Below are positions 49,768 to 61,758 of a DNA stretch of 64,000 bases, piece by piece. A program made the position numbers and the translations under genes. Each line of letters starts with the position of its first letter. Positions within the stretch are counted from its first letter, which is position 1. The DNA is from Prostheceraeus crozeri (lineage: Eukaryota > Platyhelminthes > Polycladida > Euryleptidae): positions 124,001-188,000 of the forward strand of contig CAJQUW010016185.1 in assembly GCA_907163375.1 (NCBI GenBank), read 5' to 3'. The notes beneath the pieces were generated by a model. It was not told the DNA's origin and made no database searches. It worked only from the letters and a program-made list of their open reading frames with translations.

Positions 49768-51331
49768 CAGGGTGATTATAAAATCTTTACCTGATAGCAA
49801 TCTGATCTCACGAAAAATCTACTTTGTGTATGAACAAGCGGTTTTTTGCACCAGTATCAAGAAGACCCAAAGTTTTGATCACAAAAAAAGCGATGGCTTA
49901 TTAAAAAAAATTGCCAGTTTTATTCATAAATTTCAACATGAGCACCATTTGTGACTCTCAAAACGTCCAGGCGATAGTCAATGTCTCTCCAAACACTCGC
50001 TAGCATTTCGTCAGTGATGGATTCGATTGCATCTCGTATTTTACTCTTTAATGTTGCTAAGTTGCGTATTGGGGAAGAGCATGTATAGACTTTATCCTTA
50101 ACATAGCCCCAAAGGAAAAAGTCTAATGGGGTTATGTCCGGAGACCATGGCGGCCATGCTATTGGTCCGTCTCTTCCAATCCACTGACATGGAAAGGTCT
50201 TGTCGAGACACTCTCGAACACTCAAAGCCCAATGAGGAGGTGCTCCATCCTGTTGAAGCAATACCTCAGGCTGGAGCTCTTCAAATTGAGGTATAGCATA
50301 CTGTTCCAACATGCATGTTAGCATACTGTTCCAACATAGACACCTGATGTAATCGTGTTTTCAGCGAAGAAAAATGGACCAATAACCCTATTGTGCATCA
50401 ATGCACACCATACATTCACTTTTGGACTGTTTCTTCTACGCTCTAAAACAGTGCGGGGCGGTTCAGATCCCCAAAAACGCAAATTATGCCGGTTAACATG
50501 GCCAGAGACATGGAATGTGGCTTCATCAGAAAATGCAATTTTCATAAGAAAGTCGGGATTCTCTGCCACTCTTTCCAATATCTCTGCTGCAAATGCAGCA
50601 CGAATAGGCCGATCATTAGGTTCCAAAGCATGTAGCATTTGAAACTCATAAGCCCGGAACTTAAGATCTTTCTTTAGCACCTTGAAGACCGTTGGCTGAG
50701 GAATTGCAAGGTGATCGGATGCACGCCGAGTTGACATTTCAGGATGGCGTAAAAAAGTGTCTCTAATACCATTAACCTTTTCTGTACTTATTGATGGTCG
50801 ACCTGATCTTTTTAGGTCACCGACACTACCTGTCTCTTCAAACTTTTTGTACCATTCTTTTATTGATTTGACTCTTGGTGGTTCACGATGGTAATGTTTG
50901 CGAAATTTTCGCTGAACAGTCAGTGGCGACTTCGACTCATGATACCACAAAACACATTGCGCTTTTTCTTGCATCTCGAACATTTTCTGAAATTTGTCGT
51001 TTGTTAACGCAGACAACAGTGAAAGTGAAAGAAGTGTATACTGTATCATTGAAGTGACAGGAAAGCTATGACATCCACTCAGTGAATTGCGTAGCGAACA
51101 CAATAGAATTTGATATCTTAGATATTCATTGTGCAACAATTGTCAGTTTCCTCTTTATGACACATACAAAATATTCTCTATTTTACTGAATATGGCGCCT
51201 TTTGCTTTCGTTTTTTGTGATCAAAACTTTGGGTCTTCTTGATAATGGTGCAAAAAACCGCTTGTTCATACACAAAGTAGATTTTTCGTGAGCTCAGATT
51301 GTTATCAGGTAAAGATTTTATAATCACCCTG
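49768..51331 (-). mobile_element. Second Tc1/mariner-superfamily element
   Basis: Inverted termini of about 120 bp (CAGGGTGATTATAAAATC at 49768, inverted ending ...AATCACCCTG at 51331) are flanked by TA at 49766-49767 and 51332-51333. Length is 1564 bp. The first ten bases equal those at the right end of the element in Polinton C, but the internal sequence and transposase differ. Confidence 0.92.
49920..50983 (-). pseudogene. Mariner-superfamily transposase, frameshifted by a small duplication
   Basis: N-terminal helix-turn-helix domains (SIKEWYKKFEETGSVGD, STRRASDHLAIPQPTVFKVL) precede a catalytic domain with D in IAFSDEATFH (~50530), D in LQQDGAPPH (~50245) and D in SPDITPLDFFLW (~50125). 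The reading frame changes at ~50318 where AGCATACTGTTCCAACAT is present twice (50297 and 50320), an insertion of 23 bp between the first two catalytic aspartates. The rest is well preserved, so the break may be young. Confidence 0.88.
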
Positions 51332-51466
51332 TATATATACAGAAGTATATGATTTAAAAGAGCAACAAAACAACAAAGCCATATAGGCCCCTACATGTAG
51401 AATTGAAACAGTCTGATTACGAGAAATGAATCTCGATAATGTTTTCATCACCTCTAAAAACAACTT

Positions 51467-52956
51467 TCATACTTTCATTTTTTTCGTTGATGGTCCGTGT
51501 ATTGTTACGTTTTCTGCAACTTTCATAGATGATATTGTTTGGAATTGTGACTCATCTTGAGAGGTGGAGCTTGACGCAATTTGAAATTCTCGTGTACATG
51601 TAGTACTTGTAGCAGCTTCTGGCCTATCGATCTGTGATGATGTACATGTACTTGATGTCCGCTGTTGTTCTCGTAATTGTAGTTGACTTTGGGAATGTAG
51701 AGAATTGTATAGTGATTTGTTCATGTTGAACATTTCTTGGTCGCTACATCTTTTCCTAATATAGGATTCCAAACTTCTCGAATTCTTGTGTCCAGTGACT
51801 TTGCAAATTTGTTCTTTCGAAAATCCCTTATCATAGAGTTGGTTTATAACTGTAGAACGAACGGAATGATTTGTATAGGTTTTTGACAATGATGCGGCTT
51901 TTGAAATTTCTGGCATCATTTTTCCTAAGGTATTTTTCCAATGACGAGATTCCTGTGATACCATTGGCCGTCATTTTCAAAACTTTTCGAGTCGCTTGGC
52001 CATAATATTTTAGGATCATGGATTCGAGATGAGTAAATGTCAAATGCCTCAACGGGGCAATGGGACTTGTCCTCTTGTTCATACATTTTTGACTTTTTCA
52101 AGTCATCGAATTCCTTAAACGACAATGATGCCTTTACATTTTTCGATAGATGAGTTTCATTTATTTTTATGTAAGTTCTTCCGCTTGAATCTTTTTCTTT
52201 ACTGAAAGTATGCACTGTTAGCTCGCGCATATTTTCCCTTCCTCTCATCCCGAAATTATATTCAATGTTATACCATACTTCTTGCTGTAGGCGAACTGGT
52301 GTTGACCGATTGAAGTATGAAGAAAGACGGGCCAAGTCATTTTGCTCAATTTCAACTGTTTGCTTACGTTGCTCTGCTCCACTCTTGAGATACTGCCCAC
52401 CTTTGGTCTTCAGCATATTATTGGCTGCCTTAAATGCAGACCCGTTGATTATATCAATATTTCGGTTGTTTGGCGCCTGGGTCAAAAATCGATGGATTGC
52501 AGCCCTGATACAGACTAAAGTAGCTGGACAATAATAACTTCCGTCAGTTTTCTTCAAATTGTGGTAGAAATAACGGAGATAATCGGCTATAACAGTTTCT
52601 GGCATGGTCTCAATATTCACAGGGTAATTTATGGATGACAGAAAATCCTTGAACTTCTTCGCATATTGCATCGTTTGGTAAACTGATGACCTTGGCCTCA
52701 TACTCATTTCTGCTTGATCTAATACATTCGTAATTCCCGGGTCTAACTGAGGATATTCAATTTCATTAAGGATTGTTGGGTATTCATATGTCTGTTGTTC
52801 GCTTGTTTTCTTTGCAGTCTCCTTCGTCAACGCATTCAATTCGTTCGTGCTTAATCCCGAAATCACCCCATTCGGCACAAAATCATAATTCATCAAAAAG
52901 TTGTCATCCAAATCAAATCCATCATTATCAATTCTATCATTTAATGACATCGACAT
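51467..52956 (-). pseudogene. Crypton-like tyrosine recombinase (DUF3504 type), one frameshift
   Basis: ATG at 52956. An N-terminal SAM-like helical domain (AKKFKDFLSSINYP...IADYLRYF) is followed by the catalytic region: first Arg in NFGMRGRENMREL (~52240), HSVRST (~51865), TGHKN (~51795) and the nucleophile candidate Y in LESYIRK (~51765), the R-HxxR-H-Y set of tyrosine recombinases. The ordering is like the KIAA1958/Crypton-derived proteins of animals. The frames ending at 51925 and open from 51964 differ, so one frameshift lies between. A Ser/Thr-rich tail ends in KKMKV. Cryptons move as circular DNA by recombination and have no TIRs. Confidence 0.75.
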
Positions 52957-53003
52957 TTCTTACAGGAAATTGTAACTTATTTGCGCTTGCATTGAACTAA
53001 TAT

Positions 53004-53749
53004 AGTCCGGGAGCCAGCGTGAAGTTGTGCAGGGAACGAGGTAGTACATAAAACTTTCACATAGCATAGTACACCTCCAACCTACTGCAAAACTTCGCGT
53101 CTGCCGGATCAGATCATTTGCTTTTCAGAAATAGAGATGATAACAAAATCCTATGTATTTCCAATGGTAAAATTGTGACATTTAAGGTGTTGACTCCATA
53201 TTTTCGAATTTTTGCTCATAAAAGTTACACAAATTGGTATTTTGTTGAACTCGTTATTATGGAAATCATCTACAGATCATGATCTTTCAAATGAGTTATC
53301 ATTCAGTGAGAGAGGATGAAGTAAAGTGTACAAACAGACACTTTTCGTTGGTGTAACTGCAAATTTTAACATAGAAATTTCAGGAAAATTGTTGATATAC
53401 TTTAACGAAAAGTGTCTGTTTGTACACTTTACTTCATCCTCTGTCACTGAATGATAACTCATTTGAAAGATCATGATCTGTAGATGATTTCCATAATAAC
53501 GAGTTTAACAAAGTACCAATTTGTGTAACTTTTATGAGCAAAAATTCGAAAATATGGAGTCAACACCTTAAATGTCACAATTTTACCATTGGAAATACAT
53601 AGGATTTTGTTATCATCTCTATTTCTGAAAAGCAAATGATCTGATCCGGCAGACGCAAAGTTTTGCAGTAGGTTAGAGGTGTACTATGCTATGTGAAAGT
53701 TTTATGTACTACCTCGTTCCCTGCACAACTTCACGCTGGCTCCCGGACT
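53004..53749. mobile_element. Near-perfect 746-bp palindromic element (MITE/foldback type)
   Basis: The arms 53004-53345 and ~53400-53749 are almost perfect inverted copies with a ~55-bp spacer. Termini are AGTCCGGGAGCC and its inverse, flanked by AATAAT-type sequence giving a 5-bp duplication AATAT (52999-53003 and 53750-53754). It has no coding capacity. Confidence 0.88.
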
Positions 53750-53754
53750 AATAT

Positions 53755-55259
53755 TCTTTTCTAGATGATTTTAAAATTCAGACGAAGATACAATTTTGAT
53801 GATATCAATGTATCAAGATATCGGTTGTGCAGCTTAAGTAATTATCAAAAACATTAATAAACAAAGATGCTGTGTGCTCTAGCCATGCAATGACGTTCTG
53901 TGAGAGAGATGATCAATGATATTTTTTTTTGAAATTAAAATCAATTAATTGTTGGCCTATTAGCCCTTCTTCCGCAAATAAAACAATTGGGTAGTTCTCC
54001 CAAATTTTCACCATAGGCTTTATCAATGTCTGTGTATCAAAGATGATATCTGTGTATCAAGATATCATTTTTATGAATGCTTGCATATTGCGGACCGCTC
54101 ATACTCAAAATAGCTATATTTTGCTAAACTTTTTTATGCATAGGGGCATATTACGGAATGATGATCATAGAAAGATGAAAGCTTCGATGAAATGGGTAAC
54201 AATAGCAATATAGACCTTGAAGTCGGTCTGTAATGGACAAAGAAATCCAAGGGCGCTGCGCGCTCTTGCCTCGTAGCCTAGTAAAGAGGCCTATATGTGC
54301 ACTACAGGGAGTAGAACGCTTGGCTTCAAAATCCGCGGAAATGCCACATACCAACTTTTTCATACTACTAGCATTTATCGATACTTTGTGATCTAATTTT
54401 GGCAAGGCAATTTTCTAAAGATTGAGTTCCTCCATAGAAAAAAACAAAATTCAAATGCGACTTTCAATTTCTAAACTTTAAAAACACATCAACAGACAGT
54501 CAACAACGAGGAAGTTTCTGCACATGCGAATCAGTGAAAACATTTCAGATACATGTAGAAGACAACCAGCTGTATTATTCATTAACATGAGCATAGTAGC
54601 CTAGTTCCTAATCTAGGCTTGAATTTATATTTTTTCACATAATTTGACAATTTTCGGAAAGTTACCCATTTTGCTGATAAACGTTTGTAAGTTGCCTAAA
54701 ACAACTTACAGTCGCAAAAATCCAAATAACAGAAAACATTTTCTGTAAAGGAAAAGTGAGACTTAACTAATTCATGCTCACATGACGCAAGCTGTATGCT
54801 ATACGAGTATATACTTGCTTAACGGAAAGTTTTTTATTGACACCTAACAATTTTCGGGTACCCCTACCCGAACCCCTCCATTTTCTATTCCGTATTTGCA
54901 CGAAATACGAGACTGACCATTTCCATCAGGAAATCCGCGGATTCCTTGCTATTGAGAGCAGTGTGATCATGCTCTCTTTTACATGTATAAACTAAATTTA
55001 TGCATGACTGCCTGAGTATGGACACTGTGTATTTTCTTCATGCAGTGCATCATTTTTCAAAATGCCATTATCCAATTTGAAAATCCAGCAAAGATATCAT
55101 GGTATTGTTATCAACTGCCTTTTGCATACATGAAATGAAGTTCTGCATGACAAAGATGATACTTTCACGTTGAATCTCTTCGTCAATCTCAGTGTCTGCG
55201 GTGCATGTCGGCGGTAGCGAGGGGCTTGTGCAATCATGACAGCCAATGAGATTTCTACT
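53755..55259. other. Host-like DNA without recognised features
   Basis: Short open frames only, no splice or domain pattern I can support. Confidence 0.5.
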
Positions 55260-57890
55260 AATTTGTCACGATCCGAGTATTGAAAAGCACTCTTTGGATG
55301 ATATTCGAGTCAGGACAGTGATGGAAAGACAACGGCGTCAGAATACGGCCACAAGTGTAGTGGAATAGATCTGCTGATGATAATGAGCTACCATCCGATG
55401 TGGAAGAAGATTGAGATGAAAGCAGTCAGTCTGCGATGGGCCTACATCATAGCAGCCAAAGCAGCAGTGATAGCTCAGCGTCTGGCGACGATGTGCCCGC
55501 GTTGCGATATTCAGTTTCTCTCAATTTTATTTTCCAATCGGAAATTGTAATCTTGGTTTTATATTCCTGTTATTAAAAAGAGTCCTTGGTCTCATTTTCC
55601 TAGTAGGAAACTTAAAACCGTTATACACGGTTCTAAGTTTCCGTAGTATACCTTTTCCGTTTCCTCTATTGAGACATTATTTGACCTCATTATGATGGTG
55701 TCATTGTGATGGTCTAATGAACATAATTGGTGTTCCATGACTCCGAACGTTTGCAACAAGATAAATAGCCTCGTGTCTGATCGAAGAATGTCTAAAACTG
55801 AATGGGAGTTGACAACATGTCAATCACAGATTTGATGATCTTGGAATATCTGGTGCGGAAGAAGTATCCAGGTAGCATCGATGAAATAAAAAATGGCAAG
55901 CTATGTATCAGACCATGATGTCCAAAATTAAGGCTTCCCAGGTGAAGATGATACGATACCACAGTCTGAAGAGAAAAATGGAATCGACATGGTCGCCTGA
56001 TATCTATAAAACAGTGAAGGTTCGAGGGCGGAGCACCTTTAAATTGATGAACATGACAACCAATTTTTTTTACAGAAAATTGTAAATGGAGTACATCTGA
56101 AGAAATACTAGAAATAGGTAGGACTTTTTTATTGAAGGGAATTCTTCCCTTGGGAAAGTAAGACAGTGGGGAAAATGTATCGGCTGACTTTAAGAAACTG
56201 TTTTTTAAACCAACAAGGCCAATAGGAAAATGAAAGAGACTAGGAAAATGAAATAGAGTACAAGGAGCATGGTTAAAATTTCCGATCAGAAAATGCAACC
56301 GAGCCGGTAGGAAACTGAAGCACAGGGAGAGCGAGTACTGTAACACCGGTAGGCCTACAAAACGATGAACCTACCAAAGTGACGTCACCATCAGCTGGGA
56401 CTTCGGATCTTTGCGGAAATCATGGTGAAGACTACATGATAGATATATCAGCGAATTCTGGAAGCTGCACCATTCAATTTTATTAGTGGAAGGACTGGAC
56501 CTACAAAGGATTGCAGAAAGAGTCACAAACGTCTTGGCGACTGCTGATGGACATCATGGAAACGCACACAAACGAGGGGAAAGAAAAGCAGAGAAATGAC
56601 AACAGGGCGAAGAGTATGACAGCAGTCGACGGAGCTTATAGGTTTATCGGACTTCTCTACTTTGGTGGCAGTCAGCTGGACATTCGTTGCAAAGCCTTTT
56701 GGAACAATTAGAGCGTACATGACCGCAAGGAATTCAATGCTGCTGAGTCTACATAGGATGAGAGAGCTGCTACATAATCTACTTATATTGCAAAACGGAA
56801 CGCGTGAGTAAACGAAAAACAGATAAGATGGCTGCGATAAGAGAATGCTCACTTTTTCGAAAACCAATTGCCGAAGTTCTTAAACAGACAGCCAAGTATG
56901 CGGACTGTAAATTCTTTATGAGGCACTGCAGCAGAGAACTTATTGTATGATGGGAATAATATCATATTGTGGAAAGGATTATGACACAATCACTTTCACT
57001 CGACACTGTTTGTAAACTCATCCGCTCAGTAGAAGACAGTGGCTGCAAAATGTAGGCCTCTGACAGCTTCTACTCAATTGTCTTTTGTAAGATGACAGCG
57101 CTTACTCTGGTTGGAACGATGAACTCAAGCAAAAGAGAATTGCCGCGTCATGCTTTACAGAAGGCAGATCGAGAAATGGGCAGCACTAGATTTTGCTACA
57201 AAGGTGGAGGCCACCTCTTTTTTGGAGGAAGTCTGCATTGTAAACGCCTCGCCACGAAAAGAATAATTGTTGACAACTCGTGAAAGGAAACTTGCCGCCG
57301 ATGGCCCTTCAATATATAAGCACTTAAAATATTCAACAAAGTCGACATGCTGTTTGCTAGAAGCCTTTACATAGATTTTATGGGATTTCAGTGAATTTTA
57401 GACACGAATCTAATGTGATAGATCAGGGACAGATAGACCAAACTATTCATGACATAAACTTATCAATGTCCCATATATTTTCGAACTTGCTTGTATTTCT
57501 TCAGAAATATCTTGTCAGTTCGATCGGAAGTATAGTCTTGAGCTGTCATACGATAGGCGATTTATTCACATAAATATAATGTTAATGAAAATACGAGATA
57601 GGAGTTATTATGCAAGCATCTACATGTAGGGATGCTGTGGACTTTATACAAGCTGTTTCTTTCATTTTCAGCCTTTCGTTCTCTTGAGCTCTCAGTGTTT
57701 TGGATGTGGGGAAATCTATGTACATGATGAAGCCTGAATTCTTTCACTCAACGAAAGGTGAAGTCGCTACCGTCAATAAGTGGTCTTCAACATACACAGT
57801 TAAACGAGCGACTCAACGATGGTCAATGGTGACTTTCAGTAGGCCTAACGTCCCTGGCTCAGCAGGCAGGGCTAATTCGTTGTTTTAGGT
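55260..57890 (+). pseudogene. piggyBac transposase relic
   Basis: Scattered pieces in different frames match the piggyBac order: an acidic Ser-rich N-terminus (~55320-55500), AYRFIGLLYFGG (~56640), a TDKMAAIRECSLF segment (~56822), MTALTLVGTMNSSKRELP (~57092), STRFCYKGG (~57185) and a C-terminal VNKWSSTYTVKRATQRW (~57772). Stops and frameshifts occur throughout and an inverted-repeat element sits inside. The aspartate of the catalytic triad cannot be placed with confidence. It is long dead. Confidence 0.6.
55511..56317. repeat. Inverted-repeat element inside the piggyBac relic
   Basis: TTCAGTTTC...GATCGGAAATT-type sequence at the left is repeated inverted at the right (~56260-56317), with further matching blocks (CTAGGAAAATGA). 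A strong inner hairpin GGAAACTTA...TAAGTTTCC lies at ~55607-55643. Divergence is moderate. It is probably a non-autonomous element. Confidence 0.45.
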
Positions 57891-59094
57891 TTTAGTAAGT
57901 ACAGGATCTTGATTGTCTTATATAAATATCTTGTTTAGTTTTCAGGAATCAATGCGTGTGATTCTATGTTCATTTACATTCCTCTGGAATCAAGGAATCA
58001 GTCAACACGGACGATTTTCCTGATGTAATCTGCGGTCTCCCGACTTCTAGATAATCAGCCTGTCAATTGAACAGCGTCTTTTTCCGGAAGAACAGTCGTC
58101 AAAGAACAATCGAAACTATGGAATTTTTAAAGAAGTTTTGACTCTGCTACTGAAATAATAATAATAACTTGGGGTCCACAGTGAACCCCGGCATGTACTA
58201 AACTTGTAAGTTTATATCTGCGGTATCGGAGGGTTAGCACTATCACCACCTTTAGTTTAGATAATTTTAGTTAGTAGGCTATTTTTTCATTGTGTTTTTC
58301 TCAAGTGCGAAACCCGTCGTGTTGATATTTAAGTGTAGGCTCCCATAAAGATTTAGATTAAACGACTGCCTTAATTTAAGCACCGTTTGCTTCTGTCACA
58401 TATCTATAAGAATTGCATCATATACACGCCGTATTGTGGTGCATGCACCACAAATTTTAATGATAGCTTAACGACGCCATAAATTTTAACTAGGCTACGA
58501 GTACGCTTTTCAACTCTCATATGCTGTGTATCAATTTGAAATTAACAAATTTAATATAACCTCGCATTTGTGATAATGATAGCCTACTGTGCGACCGCCA
58601 GAAAAACTGTAACTACCATATAACTAATTTCTACCGTGATCACACTGCATTTGCAGAACTACCACTAATTTAAAAAATTATCTTTAATATGCCTACTACA
58701 CGAATATTTCGAAAAATAGAATCTTCCTTTCGAATCCATAATTTCAAAAATGATGAATTGTGTTCTAAAACAACACTAGTCAGAAGTAGGCTTTTTTTGA
58801 AACAAAACTCTTTCCACGGTTAGTCAATCTTTTCATCTTCTCATGTATGTCCTAATTTATACAGCTAGTTGTGAAACATGCACATGAAAACTGGCGTGTA
58901 AATCTGTACGTCTTACAATCAATTGAACATACATAGCTTATCTTGAAATAAACATTTCATTTTGAAATGAAAACTTCAAAGAGAAATCGTTCACTCCTGA
59001 TTCAAAATAAGGGTTGATCTTTTAAAGATATACACAGTTATTTTGGAAAACATGCAGAAAACACAGGCGTTGAGAAAAACAAACAAGAAGCTTC
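57891..59094. other. Host-like DNA without recognised features
   Basis: AT-rich with a short AATAATAATAATAA run near 58150. No gene is seen. Confidence 0.5.
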
Positions 59095-59319
59095 TCAAAA
59101 GACGGTTTTGGATCGAGCCATTTGAAAACCTCCAGGAATTCCATTTCTGGTATAGAAGGTATCACTAATAAGGCGAGTACGAACAAATGGCGACTTTTTG
59201 ATATCTTCTTTTTTAATTACTTGATCAAGACACCAGCCATATTCATTTGAACTAAGAATAGGAAAAGTAAACTTGTCCTCCGGACTTTGCTTGTATCTTT
59301 GACTCAGATATTGAACTCT
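59095..59319 (-). CDS. Terminal exon of a host gene (possible small ciliary-type protein)
   Basis: On the minus strand a clear acceptor (TTTTTCTGTTTTCCAG) precedes an open exon that encodes about 74 residues to the stop at 59095: YLSQRYKQSPEDKFTFPILS, EYGWCLDQ and a basic end (GGFQMARSKTVF). The look (PxxKFxxPxxxxxEYGW) is like small microtubule inner proteins of cilia, but I cannot name a family member. No upstream exon is identified. It is the only plausible single-copy host coding sequence in the window. Confidence 0.5.
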   Translation of the reverse strand, partial: RVQYLSQRYKQSPEDKFTFPILSSNEYGWCLDQVIKKEDIKKSPFVRTRLISDTFYTRNGIPGGFQMARSKTVF

Positions 59320-59868
59320 GGAAAACAGAAAAATCAATGCATTAAAATATTTGGTGATAATTGTGAGATGCATGACATTTTTAGGTGCATCGCAATTTAA
59401 CCCCATAACTTCGGTGGGAACGACCCCACTGACTTCTTCTCAGGCTTTCCGTGGGAGCGGAATTTATATACTATTATAACAAAACTTATTTGGGCCGAAG
59501 TACTTTATAACATGTACCCATAAAAAGGCATATTATATCTAATAAAGAAGCTAGCTTAGCTATTCGAAATGTAATTTTCAGGGTAGTCTGATAGTAGGTC
59601 TACAATGGATTAATATGTCACTTTACCTAGGGGCTTGCTGTCAGCTAAGCTTTATCAAAGAAATATATTTGGCCAATGGGAATTATTATGTGAGGTAATC
59701 GTACATTTTGAAAAATCCTGAGAGAATGGGATTTCCCATGGGAATTTCCATTACAATCCTGTAAGAATGGAATGTGAATGGAACGAAGAAATCTCGTCCT
59801 ACGGCAAGCCCACAGTCCTTCCCCTTCCAATATTATTGCTAGTATTATTCTCATCTAGCTCATGGCGG

Positions 59869-60967
59869 CGGCGAATCAACAGCTTGGCACAAGGATCCGT
59901 ATTAGCCCCGATCCTTTTTAACCTTTACATCAATGACCTCCCAATGACAAAGAGCAGGAAGTTCATTTATGCAGACGACATCTGCATAGCTTACCAAGCA
60001 AAGGAATTCAACCAGTTGAACACCGTTATCAACGCCGATATGAGCCAGATTGCCAACTACTGCAAAACGTGGCATCTCCAACCAAGCACATCAAAAACTG
60101 AATCGTGTCTTCCACCTACACAATGCAAGAAAAAATTCTGAGCTGGACATCTTTGTCAACAGTAACCGATTGAAGCACGATCCTAAGCCCGTCTATCTCG
60201 GCGTAACACTCGACAGATCCCTAACCTACAAACACCACCTCCAGAAGACCGCAGCCAAAGTGAGAACAAGAAACAATCTGTTAAGTATGCTGGCAGGAAC
60301 GACATGGAGAGCCAATGCCGAAACTTTACGAGCCTCTGCTCTTGCGCTGTGTTATTCTGCTGCTGAATACAGAGAACCAGTTTGGAAAAACTCCATTCAT
60401 TGCAGTGCAATCGATGTTCACCATTAGCGGCACAATCCGGTGAACCAATACGGCATGGCTACCAGTGCTTTGCAACATCCCCCCTCCACCACTCCGAAGA
60501 GAGAAGGCAACATCAAACCTCCTAGAGAAGCTTCAGCGCAACCCCGACCTTCCCATTCACGAAGACCTACGGAACCCACCTGCCCTGCGATTGAATTCCC
60601 GCCAACCGATTTGGAGAAAAACCCCTGTTCAAAATTCGACCTGAACCTGGCTTGGAAGGAGAGTTGGCAGAACAGCAATGTGCAAAATAAATTCCTGATT
60701 GACGACCCAACAATGCAAATCCCTGGTTTTGATCTTCAACGAGCCCAGTGGACCCTGCTGAACCGTTTCAGAACAAGTGACGGCCCTTGTAAGGATTCTC
60801 TACATCGCTGGGGAGCTCGGGAATCCCCTTTATGCTCCTGTGGAGAGGTGCAGACGATGTCGCACATCGTGGAGAACTGTCCGATTAAATCCTTCCGTGG
60901 CGGACTAAAATATCTACACCAGGCCTCCAATGACGCTATCCTGTGGCTGAAGTACTTCAAATTTTGA
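59869..60967 (+). pseudogene. Non-LTR retrotransposon reverse transcriptase, 5'-truncated and frameshifted
   Basis: RT motifs in order: QGSVLAPILFNLYINDLP (~59886), YADDICIAY (~59968) with the catalytic YADD, and a thumb region (YLGVTLDRSLTYKHHL, ~60195; ALALCYSAAEYREPVW, ~60345). A C-terminal domain with zinc-binding spacing follows (CSCGEVQTMSHIVENCP, ~60838). Three frames are needed (changes near 60110 and 60430). The endonuclease and RT N-terminus are missing, the usual 5' truncation of LINE copies. It is most like the jockey/RTE-like elements of aquatic invertebrates. Confidence 0.85.
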
Positions 60968-61011
60968 CTTGCTGTATTTCTGCTTATTCTTTGTACTGTC
61001 TTCTAGCATAC

Positions 61012-61016
<5 letters not shown>

Positions 61017-61060
<44 letters not shown>
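61017..61060. repeat. (TA)n microsatellite
   Basis: Uninterrupted TA repeat. Confidence 0.95.
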
Positions 61061-61061
<1 letters not shown>

Positions 61062-61064
61062 CAG

Positions 61065-61599
61065 CAAAGTGTTCCCAGTCTTTTCATATTTCGTGTAAAA
61101 GAAAAAGCACAGCTTTCCGGACTAGTTTCGATGTTTTTTATCACATCATCTTCAGCGGTAAAAAGAGTTACAAACATCTGTACACATCATTTACATACTT
61201 GCTATCTACAATTCATTTTCAACATTAACACAACTAAAACACGATAAAATACGTCATTAATTGCATGTCACATGCCACTGACGTCATGCATGTCATTTCG
61301 TCACCTTTCATGTAATTTCATAAATCTAGAGACAATTGATATGAACCATTTCGTTCATTCGAGAGGCAATCTTTGTTTTGATTCATGATTATAGTTTCAA
61401 GAATGAATGGAATTTTGTAACGACCTAGAATTCTAAAGTTTTCATATTTCGGTGCATGTTCATGCATCGAAACTTCAGTGGGAGTTGGGTAGCCTCTAAG
61501 ATGCTCGCTAATACGGGTATTTAAATGTCTTTTGGATGCGCCAATATACCGCATCGAACAGCGGTCACAACTGTATTGGTAAACAATGTTGGCTTTCAA
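61065..61599 (-). pseudogene. Penelope-like element fragment: GIY-YIG endonuclease and 3' tail
   Basis: The minus-strand frame 61318-61599 encodes VYQYSCDRCSMRYIGASKRH, a CCHH-containing GIY-YIG endonuclease start as in Penelope-like retroelements, followed by LNTRISEHLRGY. The RT part upstream is absent (the frame begins at the fragment edge). Downstream, 61065-61160 on the same strand carries a CTGAAGA...GAAAC sequence like the hammerhead-type cores reported in such elements. It is flanked by (TA)n on both sides. Confidence 0.7.
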
Positions 61600-61681
61600 T
61601 CCATCAGAAATACTATCATTATTTTGAAAAAAGTTTTGAAGTTTGAAAGTTTTGTACGCGGGTCTGATCTAGGAGGTTCCA

Positions 61682-61683
<2 letters not shown>

Positions 61684-61753
<70 letters not shown>
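61684..61753. repeat. (TA)n microsatellite
   Basis: About 70 bp of TA repeat directly abutting the inverted-repeat element to its right. Confidence 0.95.

Positions 61754-61758
<5 letters not shown>

Noticed and set aside
55792-56346. 184-codon minus-strand ORF in the piggyBac relic
   Set aside because: It lies over an inverted-repeat element and is low-complexity (Phe/Ser/Leu-rich) with no domain.
60183-60678. Minus-strand ORFs opposite the reverse transcriptase
   Set aside because: They are shadows of the plus-strand RT coding sequence.
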